Counted from the stretch's first letter, positions 26,727-36,040 are shown. The stretch is 64,000 bases of DNA from Sandaracinobacteroides hominis (GCF_016464365.1 NZ_JADCUC010000008.1:1-64000); one strand, 5' to 3'. The notes: generated from the letters alone by a model not told the origin. Numbers and translations: made by a program.

Positions 26727-26861
26727 GTGCTGGACGTAGTCGATACGCTGATCGCCTATACTGCGACACCGCAAGGGCTGGCGACGGCCGGTATGGCGTT
26801 CCTGGTGATGATCATGGTTCGCCGCGCGGGCAATCGGGGCGGTTCGCGTCACACCGATTGA
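26727..26861 (+). CDS. Putative 44-residue single-span membrane protein
   Basis: A GTG-initiated frame of 44 codons in the mobA-fabZ gap. The product starts VLDVVDTLIAYTATPQGLAT, then has a hydrophobic stretch AGMAFLVMIMV and a basic tail RRAGNRGGSRHTD, which fits a one-helix inner-membrane miniprotein with a cytoplasmic C-terminus. AAAGGA lies about 9 bases before the GTG. No family is recognised. The stop codon falls within the first unit of a 17-base tandem duplication. It may be a real small gene or a chance frame. Confidence 0.4.
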   Translation: MLDVVDTLIAYTATPQGLATAGMAFLVMIMVRRAGNRGGSRHTD

Positions 26862-26892
26862 GACGGGGCGACTGATGAGACGGGGCGACTGA
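26859..26892. repeat. Perfect 17-base tandem duplication
   Basis: The unit TGAGACGGGGCGACTGA occurs twice without a gap (26859-26875 and 26876-26892). The first copy supplies the stop codon of the putative 44-residue frame. It looks like a recent slippage event in the spacer upstream of the fabZ 3' end. Confidence 0.95.
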
Positions 26893-26923
26893 CCAGAAGC
26901 GCCGGCCTGGGTGACCTGCCTGG

Positions 26924-27364
26924 TCAGGCGGGCGGGTCGGCGATCATGGCGGTGAAGTTGGCGGTGGCCGCAACTTCGCCATTGAGGAGCGCCTTGCCCT
27001 CGAACTTGCAGACAGTTGCGCGGCGTTGAAGGAAGCGTACTTCGAGGCGCAGCAGACAGCCCGGTTCCACCGGCTTGCGGAACTTCGCTTCCTCGATCGC
27101 CATGAAATAGACGAGCTTGCCTGAGCCCGTGAGGCCCAGCGTTTCGACCGCGAGCACGCCGGCTGCCTGCGCCAGCGCCTCTACGATGAGGACGCCTGGC
27201 ATGATCGGGCGGCCGGGGAAATGGCCCTGGAAGAAGGGTTCGTTGAAGGTCACCGCCTTGATGGCGGCGATGCTTTCCCCTTCCACCAGCTCCTCGACGC
27301 GATCGACGAGGAGCATGGGGAAGCGGTGCGGAAGGCGCGCCAGAACGGCCTGAATGTCCATCAT
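26924..27364 (-). CDS. fabZ: 3-hydroxyacyl-[acyl-carrier-protein] dehydratase FabZ
   Basis: A 146-residue hot-dog-fold dehydratase of fatty acid synthesis. The catalytic His48 and Glu62 are in '[22 protein letters not shown]', with '[13 protein letters not shown]' at the N-terminus. It follows skp by 24 bases on the minus strand and closes the envelope cluster. In many proteobacteria fabZ sits between lpxD and lpxA; neither is here. A GU-containing 7-base-pair stem just past the stop (near 26904-26921) may help terminate transcription. Confidence 0.96.
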   Translation of the reverse strand: MMDIQAVLARLPHRFPMLLVDRVEELVEGESIAAIKAVTFNEPFFQGHFPGRPIMPGVLIVEALAQAAGVLAVETLGLTGSGKLVYFMAIEEAKFRKPVEPGCLLRLEVRFLQRRATVCKFEGKALLNGEVAATANFTAMIADPPA

Positions 27365-27388
27365 GTGCGCGCCCTCTTCGCGAGCCGA

Positions 27389-27976
27389 TTACTGACGCGG
27401 AGCGGCCGCAGCCGGGGCAGGCTGTGCCGGCGGAGTCGTCGAAACGCGCGGCGTGCTGGTGTTGAGGCGGGTGATGACGTCGTTCGTCACTTCCAGCGAA
27501 GCGGAATGCTGCAGCGTGGCTTCCTTCTGCAGGGCGATCGAGGCGTTCCGCTCCCGCATCACCTGGGTGATGATCGGGCTGGCGGCGGTGCTGATCTGCT
27601 GGATCACATACTGGCGCGAACGGGCGATGTCCTGCTCCAGACGAGCGATTTCCTGCTGGGCTTGCTGCTGTTTCTGGCCGAAGGCCTGGGCGCGCTGCTC
27701 GAGAGCCGGGCCGACCAGCGTCTTGTTCGCCTGCCCTGCCTGGATCGAATCGGCGTCGGTCTTCAGCTGCGTCTGCAGCGTGGCGGCGCGCGATTGCAGA
27801 TTGGTGATCTTGGTCTGGATTTCCGTGCCCGCCGTCTTGCCGGCGGCGCTTTCGTTCACGACGCGGTCCATATCCACGATCACGATCACGGCGGGGCTCA
27901 GCTGCTGGGCCAGCACCGGGGCGGAAGCAGCCGCAAGAAGAACGGCTGCAGTCACAGTCTTGAAAAAGGTCTTCAT
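27389..27976 (-). CDS. skp: Periplasmic chaperone Skp/OmpH
   Basis: A 195-residue OmpH/Skp family chaperone that guides outer membrane proteins to BamA. It has a signal peptide (cleavage near APVLA, residue 23), a short beta segment 'AVIVIVDMDRVVNES', a long Gln/Ala/Arg-rich coiled-coil (residues ~50-150) and a Pro/Ala-rich tail. The ATG at 27976 shares its A with the bamA stop (TGATG), showing tight coupling with the assembly machine it serves. Confidence 0.92.
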   Translation of the reverse strand: MKTFFKTVTAAVLLAAASAPVLAQQLSPAVIVIVDMDRVVNESAAGKTAGTEIQTKITNLQSRAATLQTQLKTDADSIQAGQANKTLVGPALEQRAQAFGQKQQQAQQEIARLEQDIARSRQYVIQQISTAASPIITQVMRERNASIALQKEATLQHSASLEVTNDVITRLNTSTPRVSTTPPAQPAPAAAAPRQ

Positions 27977-30609
27977 CAGAATTGGGTTCCTACGTTGAAC
28001 TGGAATACTTGCGTGTCGTCGCCATCGACTTTCTTCAGCGCTTTCGCAAGGTCGAAGCGGAAGGGCCCGAAGGGGGAATTCCACGAAACGCCGACGCCGA
28101 CGGAGATACGCGGGCTGGGGCTGTCGCCGACGAAGGTTTCGACGAAGCCGGGCGAGGTGTTGCAGATCGGAGAGGGATTCGGAACTACCTCGGTCGGAGC
28201 CGGCGTGATGCAGGTGAGGGTATTGTCGTCCTCGTTGATCAGGTCGGGCTTGGGCACGCCCCAGAGTGCGCCGACGTCCATGAAGATCGACGGCCGGAGG
28301 CCGAGCTCCCGGCCACCGGAACCGAGCGGCACTTCGACTTCGACGCGGCCGAGATAATAGTTGCGGCCGCCGATGGAATCGTCGGCAGATTTATCGTCGA
28401 CGCTGCCCGTGGTGTCGGTCTGCTTATTATACGGCAGGCGGATGATGCGGGGGCCGACGCCGCGGATACCGAAGCCGCGCATCCGCGGTTCGCCGAGGTA
28501 GAAGCGATCGGTCAGGCGGACTTCCTCGCCGCCCCAGCCGAAGATGTTGCCCGCTTCGCCGCCCACATTCAGGATGAAGCCATAGGGAAGACGCCAGTAG
28601 CGGTCGTAGTTGACGCGTGTGCGCAGATATTTGACCGAACCGCCGAGGCCGGCGAAATCCTGGTTGAAGATCAGGCGTTGGCCGCGCGTCGGCCGCAGGC
28701 GGTTGTCGAGCGTATCGTTGACGAGGCTGTAGCCGATGGACGAGGTGGTGTTCTTGCCCACGGCGTCGCAGAGGTAGCGGCCGGCCTTCAGCGGGTCGCA
28801 GACGCCGTTGGTATAGAAGGTCGATTCATCCAGCGAGACATCGTCGAGCGACAGGCCATAGCGGACCTGCGCCGACCAGAATTCCGTGATGGCCGTGCCG
28901 GCGCGGATCTGGAAGCCGGTGGTCGTCTGTTCGTAGGTGGTCTGGCGGTCGCCGTTGTTGAGGTAGCCGAAGCTGTTGTAATCGCGGCGGAAGATGTCGA
29001 AGCCGAGCGCCAGGTTGCGATCGAACAGATAGGGTTCGGTAAAGCCAGCCTCGATCGAGCGCGAATAGGAGCTGATGTTGGCCGACAGGCGCAGCTGCTG
29101 GGCGCGGCCGCGGAAGTTCCGCTCCTCGATGGAGAAGCTGAAGATGAAGCGCTCGAGGCTGGAGAAGCCGGCCGAGAGCTGCAGCGAGCCGGTGGGGCGC
29201 TCTTCGACGTCGACCTGCAGCGCCACCTTGTCGGGCGCGGTGCCGGGCGATTGCTTGACCTCCAGTTTTTCCTGGAAGAAGCCGAGCGACTGGATGCGGT
29301 CGCGCGAGCGCTTGACCTTGATCGAGTTGAAGGCGTCGCCTTCGGCCAGGCGGAATTCGCGGCGGATCACTTCATCGCGGGTACGGGTGTTGCCGTTGAT
29401 GGTGACGCTTTCGACATAGACGCGCGGAGCTTCGTTCACCACGAAGGTGAGGTTCATCTCCAGCTTTTCCTTGTCGCGGTCGAAGTTCGGGCGAACATCC
29501 GCGAAGGCGTAGCCGAGGAGGCCGACTGCTTCGGTCAGGCCGTCGACCGTGTCTTCGACCTGCTTGGCGTTGTACCAGTCGCCCTGCTTCATGGGCAGCA
29601 GAGCCTTGAAGCCGTCTGCCTTCACGTCGCGAATCTGGCTTTCCAGATCGACCTTGCCGAACTTGTAGCGCTCCCCTTCCTCGATCACGTAGGTGACGAT
29701 GAAGTCGCGGCGATCCGGCGTGAGCTCGGCGATGGAGGAGACGACGCGGAAGTCCGCATAGCCCTGCGTCAGGTAGAACTGGCGCAGCTTCTGCTGATCG
29801 TAGGCGAGGCGATCGGGATCGTAGGTGTCGTTCGAGGTGAACAGGCGGAGCGGGCGGGCCTGGCGGGTTGCCATTTCCTTGCGCAGATCGCCGTCGGAAA
29901 ACTGCTCGTTGCCGATGATGTTGATCTGGCGGACCTTGGATTTCGGCCCTTCGGAAATTTCGAAGATGAGGTCGACGCGATTCTGCTCGAGCTGGACGAT
30001 CTTCGGCTCAACCTTGGCGGCGAAGCGGCCGCCGCGGCGGTAGAGTTCGAGGATGCGGCCGACGTCGGCGCGGGCGCGCGAGCGGGTGAAGATCTGGCGC
30101 GGGGCGACCTTGATCTCTTCGCGGATCTTGTCTTCCTTGATCCGCTTGGCGCCCTCGATCAGCACCCGGTTGATGACCGGGTTTTCGCGGACGTCGATGG
30201 TGATGTTGCCGTCGCCGTCATCGCGAATCTGCACGTCGGCGAAGAGCTCGGTTTCGAACAGGTCCTTCAGCGCACGATCGAGACGGACGCGGTCATAGGC
30301 TTCGCCGGGCTTCAGATCGATGTAGGAGCGGACGGTATCCGCCTCCAGACGCTCGTTTCCGACCACGTTCAGCGAGCGGATGGTGCGCGAGGGCTGCGGA
30401 GCGGACGTCGCAGCCGCGGTGGCCGCGGGCGCTTGCTGTGCAGGAGCGGGCGCGGCAGGCACCCGCGCGGCCGGAGGCGGCGCCGTCTGCGCGGCAACGG
30501 GGGAAAGAGCCACCGGTGCCACTCCGAACAGGAGAGGCAAAAGGATGGAGCGGCGAATATTGGTCAACCGTGCCGGGCCAGAACCCGGACCCACCTGAAA
30601 ACTCGTCAC
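27976..30609 (-). CDS. bamA: Outer membrane protein assembly factor BamA
   Basis: An 877-residue Omp85 protein. After a signal region and a Pro/Ala linker, five POTRA domains (about residues 80-430) precede the beta-barrel, which ends in the aromatic C-terminus 'FQFNVGTQF'. The barrel contains the conserved 'MRGFGIRGVGPR' loop motif (the RGF of lid loop 6). The start is taken as the GTG at 30609, preceded by AGG seven bases upstream; an ATG at 30666 would lie inside rseP. It inserts beta-barrel proteins into the outer membrane together with BamD, also in this window. Confidence 0.95.
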   Translation of the reverse strand: MTSFQVGPGSGPARLTNIRRSILLPLLFGVAPVALSPVAAQTAPPPAARVPAAPAPAQQAPAATAAATSAPQPSRTIRSLNVVGNERLEADTVRSYIDLKPGEAYDRVRLDRALKDLFETELFADVQIRDDGDGNITIDVRENPVINRVLIEGAKRIKEDKIREEIKVAPRQIFTRSRARADVGRILELYRRGGRFAAKVEPKIVQLEQNRVDLIFEISEGPKSKVRQINIIGNEQFSDGDLRKEMATRQARPLRLFTSNDTYDPDRLAYDQQKLRQFYLTQGYADFRVVSSIAELTPDRRDFIVTYVIEEGERYKFGKVDLESQIRDVKADGFKALLPMKQGDWYNAKQVEDTVDGLTEAVGLLGYAFADVRPNFDRDKEKLEMNLTFVVNEAPRVYVESVTINGNTRTRDEVIRREFRLAEGDAFNSIKVKRSRDRIQSLGFFQEKLEVKQSPGTAPDKVALQVDVEERPTGSLQLSAGFSSLERFIFSFSIEERNFRGRAQQLRLSANISSYSRSIEAGFTEPYLFDRNLALGFDIFRRDYNSFGYLNNGDRQTTYEQTTTGFQIRAGTAITEFWSAQVRYGLSLDDVSLDESTFYTNGVCDPLKAGRYLCDAVGKNTTSSIGYSLVNDTLDNRLRPTRGQRLIFNQDFAGLGGSVKYLRTRVNYDRYWRLPYGFILNVGGEAGNIFGWGGEEVRLTDRFYLGEPRMRGFGIRGVGPRIIRLPYNKQTDTTGSVDDKSADDSIGGRNYYLGRVEVEVPLGSGGRELGLRPSIFMDVGALWGVPKPDLINEDDNTLTCITPAPTEVVPNPSPICNTSPGFVETFVGDSPSPRISVGVGVSWNSPFGPFRFDLAKALKKVDGDDTQVFQFNVGTQF

Positions 30610-30635
30610 GTTAAAACCTGGTATCCTGCTGAGTG

Positions 30636-31778
30636 TCAGCCGACGACGCTGGCGAGTGTATCCCACAGTCCGACCGATTGCAGGTCATTCCAGGTGAGGA
30701 CAAGCATGAGCGACATCAGCAGCGCGAATCCAGACATGAACGCCCATTCCTGAATCTTCGGGTTGAGCGGCCGACGCCGGACACCCTCGATCGCGTATAG
30801 GAACAGGTGCCCTCCGTCCAGCATCGGGATTGGCAGCAGGTTGATGAACCCGAGGTTTATCGAGACGAGTGCAATGAAGCTGACGAGCGCCGGAAGGCCC
30901 AAAACGGCGCTTTGCCCCGAATATTGGGCGATTTTGACAGGGCCGCCCAGATCCTGGATGTCGCGGCGGCCGGTGGCGACCTGGACGATGGTTTCCCACA
31001 TCATCCGCACGGTGGACCAGGTTTCGATGACTGCCCAGCGCAAGGCCTGCACCGGGCCGTGGCGCACCACCACCAGTTCGCCCGAGGCGATGCCGAGCAT
31101 CCCGCGCGTATACTGGTTGCCGAAATTATCGGTCTGCGACACCAGTTTCGGGGTGACGGTGAGGGTCTTTTCCTGACCATCCCGCTCGACCACGAGGTCG
31201 ATCGGCGTGCCGGGATTGATCGCCACCAGCGTGGTAATATCCTCGAAACGCTGCAGGGAATGCCCGTCTGCGGAAACCATCCGGTCGCCCGGCCGAAGCC
31301 CGGCCATCGCCGCCGGCGAACCTTCCTGCACGCCGCCAATGGTGGCGGGCGTGATCTGGTGGCCATAGGTCATGAAGAAGATGGCGAAGATCAGGATGGC
31401 AAAGATGAAGTTGATGACCGGGCCTGCGGCGACCACCAGCGAGCGCTGCCAGAGCGGCCGGTTGTGGAACAGGTTGGCGCGATCTTCGGCGGAAAGCGTG
31501 GCATCCAGCGCATGATCGGGCTGGCTTGCGGCATTGGCGTCTCCGGCGAACTTGGCGTAGCCGCCCATCGGGATCCAGCCCAGCTTCCAGCGGGTGCCGT
31601 GCCTGTCGGTCCAGCCGACGATCTCGCGGCCAAAGCCTACGGCAAATGCCTCGACCTTGATTCCGAACATCCGGGCGACGCCATAGTGTCCGAACTCGTG
31701 CACGAACACCAGGATTCCGATGACCAGCGCGAAGACCGCGAACGTGAAGAAGAATCCGGGTGAGGCCAGTGTTTCCAT
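30636..31778 (-). CDS. rseP: Site-2 membrane protease RseP
   Basis: A 380-residue intramembrane zinc metalloprotease. HEFGH at residues 27-31 in the first transmembrane helix and 'LLPIPMLDGGHL' near residue 325 form the active site; one PDZ domain lies between (about residues 115-195, 'IGGVQEGSPAAMAGLRPGDRM'). It cleaves anti-sigma factors and leftover signal peptides. Gammaproteobacterial RseP has two PDZ domains; this shorter form with one is usual in alphaproteobacteria. It sits between dxr and bamA with 9- and 26-base gaps. Confidence 0.95.
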   Translation of the reverse strand: METLASPGFFFTFAVFALVIGILVFVHEFGHYGVARMFGIKVEAFAVGFGREIVGWTDRHGTRWKLGWIPMGGYAKFAGDANAASQPDHALDATLSAEDRANLFHNRPLWQRSLVVAAGPVINFIFAILIFAIFFMTYGHQITPATIGGVQEGSPAAMAGLRPGDRMVSADGHSLQRFEDITTLVAINPGTPIDLVVERDGQEKTLTVTPKLVSQTDNFGNQYTRGMLGIASGELVVVRHGPVQALRWAVIETWSTVRMMWETIVQVATGRRDIQDLGGPVKIAQYSGQSAVLGLPALVSFIALVSINLGFINLLPIPMLDGGHLFLYAIEGVRRRPLNPKIQEWAFMSGFALLMSLMLVLTWNDLQSVGLWDTLASVVG

Positions 31779-31787
31779 TGGATTTGC

Positions 31788-32969
31788 TTAACCCCTGGCC
31801 CGCTGAACGGCAAATGACCTGTTGCGGCTGATCTTTACGAAGTGTTGCGCCCTGTCGCGCGCCCTGCGATCGGCCTCGTCGACATCTTCGAGGTTTTCCG
31901 GGCATCGTGACGGGAGTGCCTCAAGCGTTTCGGCGACGATGGAGGCGATATCCAGAAAGCCGATGCGACCCTCGAGGAAGGCTGCCACGGCTATTTCGTT
32001 GGCGGCGTTCAGCACGCAGGGGCGGCAATCGCCGGCGCGCATCGCGGCTTCGGCCAGCGCCAGTGCCGGGAAGCGCTGGCGGTCGGCCTCCTCGAAGTCC
32101 AGCCGGCCGATGGCGGCGAGGTTCAGGCGCTCGACCGGGGTGGCGATGCGTTCCGGCCAGGCGAGTGCGTGGGCGATGGGAACGCGCATGTCGGCCGGGC
32201 CGAGCTGGGCGAGTACCGAGCCGTCGATATATTCGATGAGGCCGTGGACGAGGCTCTGCGGGTGGACGATGGCGCCGAGCTGATCGGGGCGGACGCCGAA
32301 CAGGTGCCAGGCCTCGATCAGTTCCAGCCCCTTGTTCATCAGTGTCGCCGAATCGACGGAGATCTTCGCGCCCATCGACCAGGTGGGATGCTTCACGGCC
32401 TGCGCCGGCGTTACCGCCGCCATCGCTTCCGAGGTCCAGGTGCGGAACGGGCCGCCCGACGCCGTGAGCAGGATGCGGGATATGCGGTCGCGGTCTTCCA
32501 GCACCTGGAAGATGGCGTTGTGCTCGCTGTCCACCGGCAGCAGCTCGGCGCCGGTGCGGCGGGCCGTGGCTGTCATCAGCTGGCCGGCACAGACCAGCGA
32601 TTCCTTGTTGGCGAGCGCAACCGAGGTTCCGGCCTGAAGCGCGGCAAGGGTGGGCGGAAGGCCGGCGGCGCCGACGATTGCCGCAACCACCAGATCGACG
32701 GGCTGGCGGGCGATATCGACCAGCGCCTGCTCGCCGGCTGCGACGTCGATGCCGGTGTCTGCCAGCGCTTCCTTCAGCGGGGCATAGGCGCCTTCGTCGG
32801 CGATGACGGCTGCCCGGGCGGCGTGCGCCACGGCGAGATCCGCGAGCTTGCGCCAGTCCTTTCCGGCGGTCAGCGCCTGAATCTGGAAACGCTCGGGGTT
32901 GCGGGCGACGAGATCGAGGGTGGAGGCGCCGACCGAGCCGGTGGCACCGAGGATGGTGAGGCGCTTCAT
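31788..32969 (-). CDS. dxr: 1-deoxy-D-xylulose 5-phosphate reductoisomerase
   Basis: A 393-residue enzyme of the non-mevalonate isoprenoid pathway. The NADPH-binding GATGSVG is at residues 8-14. The metal and substrate motifs 'LLPVDSEHNAIFQ', 'TASGGPFR', 'HPTWSMGAKISVDSATLMNKGLE' and 'LNAANEIAVAAF' are all intact. ATG at 32969 overlaps the cdsA stop by four bases (ATGA). Its product ultimately feeds UppS, encoded two genes upstream. Confidence 0.97.
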   Translation of the reverse strand: MKRLTILGATGSVGASTLDLVARNPERFQIQALTAGKDWRKLADLAVAHAARAAVIADEGAYAPLKEALADTGIDVAAGEQALVDIARQPVDLVVAAIVGAAGLPPTLAALQAGTSVALANKESLVCAGQLMTATARRTGAELLPVDSEHNAIFQVLEDRDRISRILLTASGGPFRTWTSEAMAAVTPAQAVKHPTWSMGAKISVDSATLMNKGLELIEAWHLFGVRPDQLGAIVHPQSLVHGLIEYIDGSVLAQLGPADMRVPIAHALAWPERIATPVERLNLAAIGRLDFEEADRQRFPALALAEAAMRAGDCRPCVLNAANEIAVAAFLEGRIGFLDIASIVAETLEALPSRCPENLEDVDEADRRARDRAQHFVKISRNRSFAVQRARG

Positions 32970-33775
32970 GCGACGGCTCCGTTGGTCAGCGCGACAAAGA
33001 GGGCGACGGCGCAGACGACCGGGATCAGGCCATCGACCCGGTCCATCACGCCGCCGTGGCCGGGGAGCAGGGAACCTGAGTCCTTCACGCCGGCGCGGCG
33101 CTTCAGCCAGCTTTCGAAGAAGTCGCCCGATTGCGCCAGTACGGCAAGCGCCGCACCCAGCAGGGCGTAGAGCAGCGGATGTGTCGGCCAGCCGGCCAGC
33201 CAGGCATAAAATCCGGCGAAGATCGCGGCCGCCTTCATGCCGCCGATGAGGCCGGCCCAGGTCTTGTTGGGGCTGATCGCCGTCCAGATCTTTGGCCCGC
33301 CGACTGCGCGGCCGACGAAATAGGCAAAGATGTCGGTCGCCCAGACCACGCCCATCGTCCACATCACGAGGGCAAAGCCTTCGGGCTGCTGGCGCAGCCA
33401 GATGAGGGAGATGGCCGGCAGTCCCGCGTAGAGGAGGCCGCTGGTGAGCCAGTGGCTGCCGGGAAGCCCGGTTGCGAGGGCGAAGGCGGGAAGAACCAAT
33501 GCGCCGCCAGCGAGTACGGCGAGCGCGGCGGGGGCCTGGCCGATCTGAGCGAGGAATGCGCTGACCGCGATGACGGCGATGGCGGCGATCTGCCAGCGGA
33601 GCGGCACGGCATGCATCGCGCTCCATTCGTGGAATATGAGGCTGACGCCCACGGCGACGAGAAGGGCGAACGGCCAGCTGCCCAGCCAGATGAGGGCGAC
33701 GGCCGACACGGCGAGAAGAAGCCCGACAACGACCCGAGCGGCGAGGCCCGAGCCTGCCGACTGCGATGCGGCCAC
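32966..33775 (-). CDS. cdsA: Phosphatidate cytidylyltransferase
   Basis: A 269-residue polytopic membrane enzyme making CDP-diacylglycerol. The C-terminal signature 'RAGVKDSGSLLPGHGGVMDRVDG' is present, along with 'SPNKTWAG' and about eight hydrophobic helices. The start is taken as the GTG at 33775, one base after the uppS stop; the longer frame lies within uppS. The end overlaps dxr in ATGA. Confidence 0.94.
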   Translation of the reverse strand: MAASQSAGSGLAARVVVGLLLAVSAVALIWLGSWPFALLVAVGVSLIFHEWSAMHAVPLRWQIAAIAVIAVSAFLAQIGQAPAALAVLAGGALVLPAFALATGLPGSHWLTSGLLYAGLPAISLIWLRQQPEGFALVMWTMGVVWATDIFAYFVGRAVGGPKIWTAISPNKTWAGLIGGMKAAAIFAGFYAWLAGWPTHPLLYALLGAALAVLAQSGDFFESWLKRRAGVKDSGSLLPGHGGVMDRVDGLIPVVCAVALFVALTNGAVA

Positions 33776-33776
33776 T

Positions 33777-34550
33777 TCAGCGCCCGCCAAAGCGGCGCTC
33801 GCGCTGCGCATAGGCTTCCACCGCTTCGCGCAGGCTGTTCTCGTCGAAATCGGGCCAGAGCGTCGGCGTGAACCAAAGCTCTGCATAGGCGGCCTGCCAC
33901 AGCAGGAAGTTCGACAGCCGCTGTTCGCCTGACGAGCGGATGATGAGATCGACCGGCGGCAGGTCTGCCGTGTCGAGGCCGGCCTCGATCATCTGCGGCG
34001 TGATGGCGGCTGGAGAGATGGCGCCGGACGCGACCTTCTGCGCGATGCCCTGGACGGTGCGGACCAGCTCGTCCTGCCCGCCATAGTTGAGGGCGACGAC
34101 AAGGCGGAAACGCTCGTTGTGGCGGGTCGATTCCATGGCGTTTTCCAGCCGCTCGACGACGTCGGGCTTCAGCCCGCGCCAGTCGCCGATGAGGGACAGG
34201 CGCGCACCGTTGGAATCCAGCTCCTCGAGTTCCGCCAGCAGATGGTGGCGGAGCAGGCTCATCAGGTCGGAAACTTCGTCGGCCGGGCGGCGCCAGTTTT
34301 CCGACGAGAAGGCATAGAGCGTCAGGGTTTCGATGCCGAGCTTCGGCGCGGCGCGGACGATGCGGCGGACGGCATCGACGCCGGCCTTGTGCCCTGCCAC
34401 GCGCGGCAGCATCCGCGACGAGGCCCAGCGCCCATTGCCGTCCATGATGATGGCAACATGGCGCGGCCCGCCCGGGATTGGCGGCAGGCCGCTGGTCGGC
34501 ATGGCAGCCTCAGCCTCTGAAGCCGGGCGCACGGAGCTGAACCATTTCAC
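33777..34550 (-). CDS. uppS: Isoprenyl transferase (undecaprenyl diphosphate synthase)
   Basis: A 257-residue cis-prenyltransferase supplying the lipid carrier for cell wall synthesis. Conserved blocks are 'HVAIIMDGNGRWA' (catalytic Asp37), 'LTLYAFSSENWRRP' and 'DLIIRSSGEQRLSNFLLWQ'. The start is a GTG at 34550 overlapping the frr stop in GTGA; the ATG 16 codons later (MPTSGLPP) is an alternative. Confidence 0.95.
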   Translation of the reverse strand: MKWFSSVRPASEAEAAMPTSGLPPIPGGPRHVAIIMDGNGRWASSRMLPRVAGHKAGVDAVRRIVRAAPKLGIETLTLYAFSSENWRRPADEVSDLMSLLRHHLLAELEELDSNGARLSLIGDWRGLKPDVVERLENAMESTRHNERFRLVVALNYGGQDELVRTVQGIAQKVASGAISPAAITPQMIEAGLDTADLPPVDLIIRSSGEQRLSNFLLWQAAYAELWFTPTLWPDFDENSLREAVEAYAQRERRFGGR

Positions 34551-35116
34551 TTGCCAAGGATTTCCTTCTCCTTGGCCTGTGCCGCCGCGTCGACTTCGGC
34601 GATCGCCTTGTCGGTCAGCTTTTGCACATCGCCTTCAAGGCGCTTCAGTTCGTCCTGGCTGATCTGGCCCTTCTTTTCGGCCGCCTTCAGCACGTCGTTG
34701 CCGTCGCGGCGGACGTTGCGGATGGCGATGCGGGCCTTTTCGCCATATTGCGTACCCAGCTTCGCCAGTTCCTTGCGCCGTTCCTCGGTGAGATCCGGGA
34801 TGGGGAGGCGCAAGGTCTGGCCTTCGGAGATCGGGTTGAGGCCGAGACCGGCCGAACGGATCGCCTTTTCGACGGGCTGGACGTTGGAGCGATCCCAGAC
34901 CTGCACGGCCAGCATGCGCGGCTCCGGAGCGGTGACGGTTGCCACCTGGTTGAGCGGCATGTTGGCGCCATAGACCTCGACCTGCACCGGATCGAGCAGC
35001 GAGGTGTTGGCGCGGCCGGTGCGAAGGCCTGCGAGATCGTTTTTCAAAGTCTCGACGGCGCCCTTCATGCGGCGATCGAGATCGGCCTTGTGGGCGTTGG
35101 AATCGAAATCTGCCAT
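34547..35116 (-). CDS. frr: Ribosome recycling factor
   Basis: A 189-residue factor that splits post-termination ribosomes. It has 'DLDRRMKGAVETLKNDLAGLRTGRAN', 'ISEGQTLRLPIPDLTEERR', and 'RIAIRNVRRDGND', the family core. The start at 35116 (MADFDSNAHK) matches the expected N-terminus. It lies 37 bases after pyrH and its TGA overlaps uppS. Confidence 0.97.
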   Translation of the reverse strand: MADFDSNAHKADLDRRMKGAVETLKNDLAGLRTGRANTSLLDPVQVEVYGANMPLNQVATVTAPEPRMLAVQVWDRSNVQPVEKAIRSAGLGLNPISEGQTLRLPIPDLTEERRKELAKLGTQYGEKARIAIRNVRRDGNDVLKAAEKKGQISQDELKRLEGDVQKLTDKAIAEVDAAAQAKEKEILGK

Positions 35117-35153
35117 GTTCAGTCCTTGGATTTCATGTGCTCGCTTGTCGTTC

Positions 35154-35870
35154 TTATCCGCCAACAACCGTGGAAACGCCACTGCCGGAGAGAACGCGCG
35201 CAAGATTGCCCTGCTCGCGGATGTTGAAGACGACGATCGGAATGTCGTTGTCGCGGCAAAGTGCGATTGCCGCGGCGTCCATCACCTTCAGATTGTCGCT
35301 GAGCACCTTGTCGAAGCTGATGCGGTCGTAGCGGACAGCCCCGGGGTTGGTCTTGGGGTCGCTGTCGTAGACGCCGTCGACCGAGGTGCCCTTTACCAGC
35401 GCGTCGCACTTCAGCTCGGCAGCGCGGAGGGCGGCCCCGGAATCGGTGGTGAAATAGGGGCTGCCGGTGCCGGCGGCGAAGATCACGACGCGGCCCTTTT
35501 CCAGATGCCGTTCGGCGCGGCGGCGGATGTAGGGCTCGCAGACGGCCGCCATCGGAATGGCCGACATCACCCGCGTTTCGACGCCCTGCTGCTCCAGCGC
35601 GTCCTGCATGGCGAGCGCGTTCATCACCGTGGCAAGCATGCCCATATAGTCGGCAGTGGCGCGGTCCATGCCCTTGGCGGCGCCGGCCATGCCGCGGAAG
35701 ATGTTGCCGCCGCCGATGACGAGGCAGAGTTCGAGGCCGCTGTCCTTGGCGGCCTTCACCTCGCCGGCGACACGGGCGACGGTGGCAGGATCGATCCCGA
35801 ACGCCTGGTCGCCCATTGCGGCCTCGCCCGACAGCTTCAACAGGATTCGCTTGAAGGTCGGTAGGGCCAT
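35154..35870 (-). CDS. pyrH: Uridylate kinase
   Basis: A 238-residue bacterial UMP kinase of the amino acid kinase fold. It has '[10 protein letters not shown]' for phosphate binding, '[12 protein letters not shown]', '[17 protein letters not shown]' and '[12 protein letters not shown]'. It supplies UDP for nucleotide pools and cell wall precursors. A 170-base spacer with two hairpins separates it from tsf. Confidence 0.97.
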   Translation of the reverse strand: MALPTFKRILLKLSGEAAMGDQAFGIDPATVARVAGEVKAAKDSGLELCLVIGGGNIFRGMAGAAKGMDRATADYMGMLATVMNALAMQDALEQQGVETRVMSAIPMAAVCEPYIRRRAERHLEKGRVVIFAAGTGSPYFTTDSGAALRAAELKCDALVKGTSVDGVYDSDPKTNPGAVRYDRISFDKVLSDNLKVMDAAAIALCRDNDIPIVVFNIREQGNLARVLSGSGVSTVVGG

Positions 35871-35901
35871 TGGTCGCCTGTTTTTGCTGGAGGTCAGCCG
35901 G

Positions 35902-35958
35902 GCTTAGCGAGAGGCGCGCGCGCTCTCAAGTGCTAAGGCTCGATGCAGAGGCATCGAG
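35902..35958 (-). other. Two stem-loops in the tsf-pyrH spacer
   Basis: The 170-base spacer contains a compound hairpin at 35902-35937 (CTTAGC with GCTAAG outside, GAGAG with CTCTC inside). Next to it is a perfect 8-base-pair stem CTCGATGC/GCATCGAG with loop AGAG at 35939-35958. No U-run follows, so these may be an attenuator, an RNase processing site between tsf and pyrH messages, or a weak terminator. Confidence 0.5.
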
Positions 35959-36040
35959 TTCGGCCTGACGGCCGGCGCGCGGTTGCGCTTACGGCGTTCC
36001 GCCGATTGCGCTGCGACCGCTGCCGGCCGGAGGTTTGGCT

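Noticed and set aside
27982-30753. 923-codon plus-strand open frame
   Set aside because: It is the antisense shadow of bamA. The product is Asp/Glu/Val/Ala-rich repeats of GC-skewed codons, with no motif or start signal.
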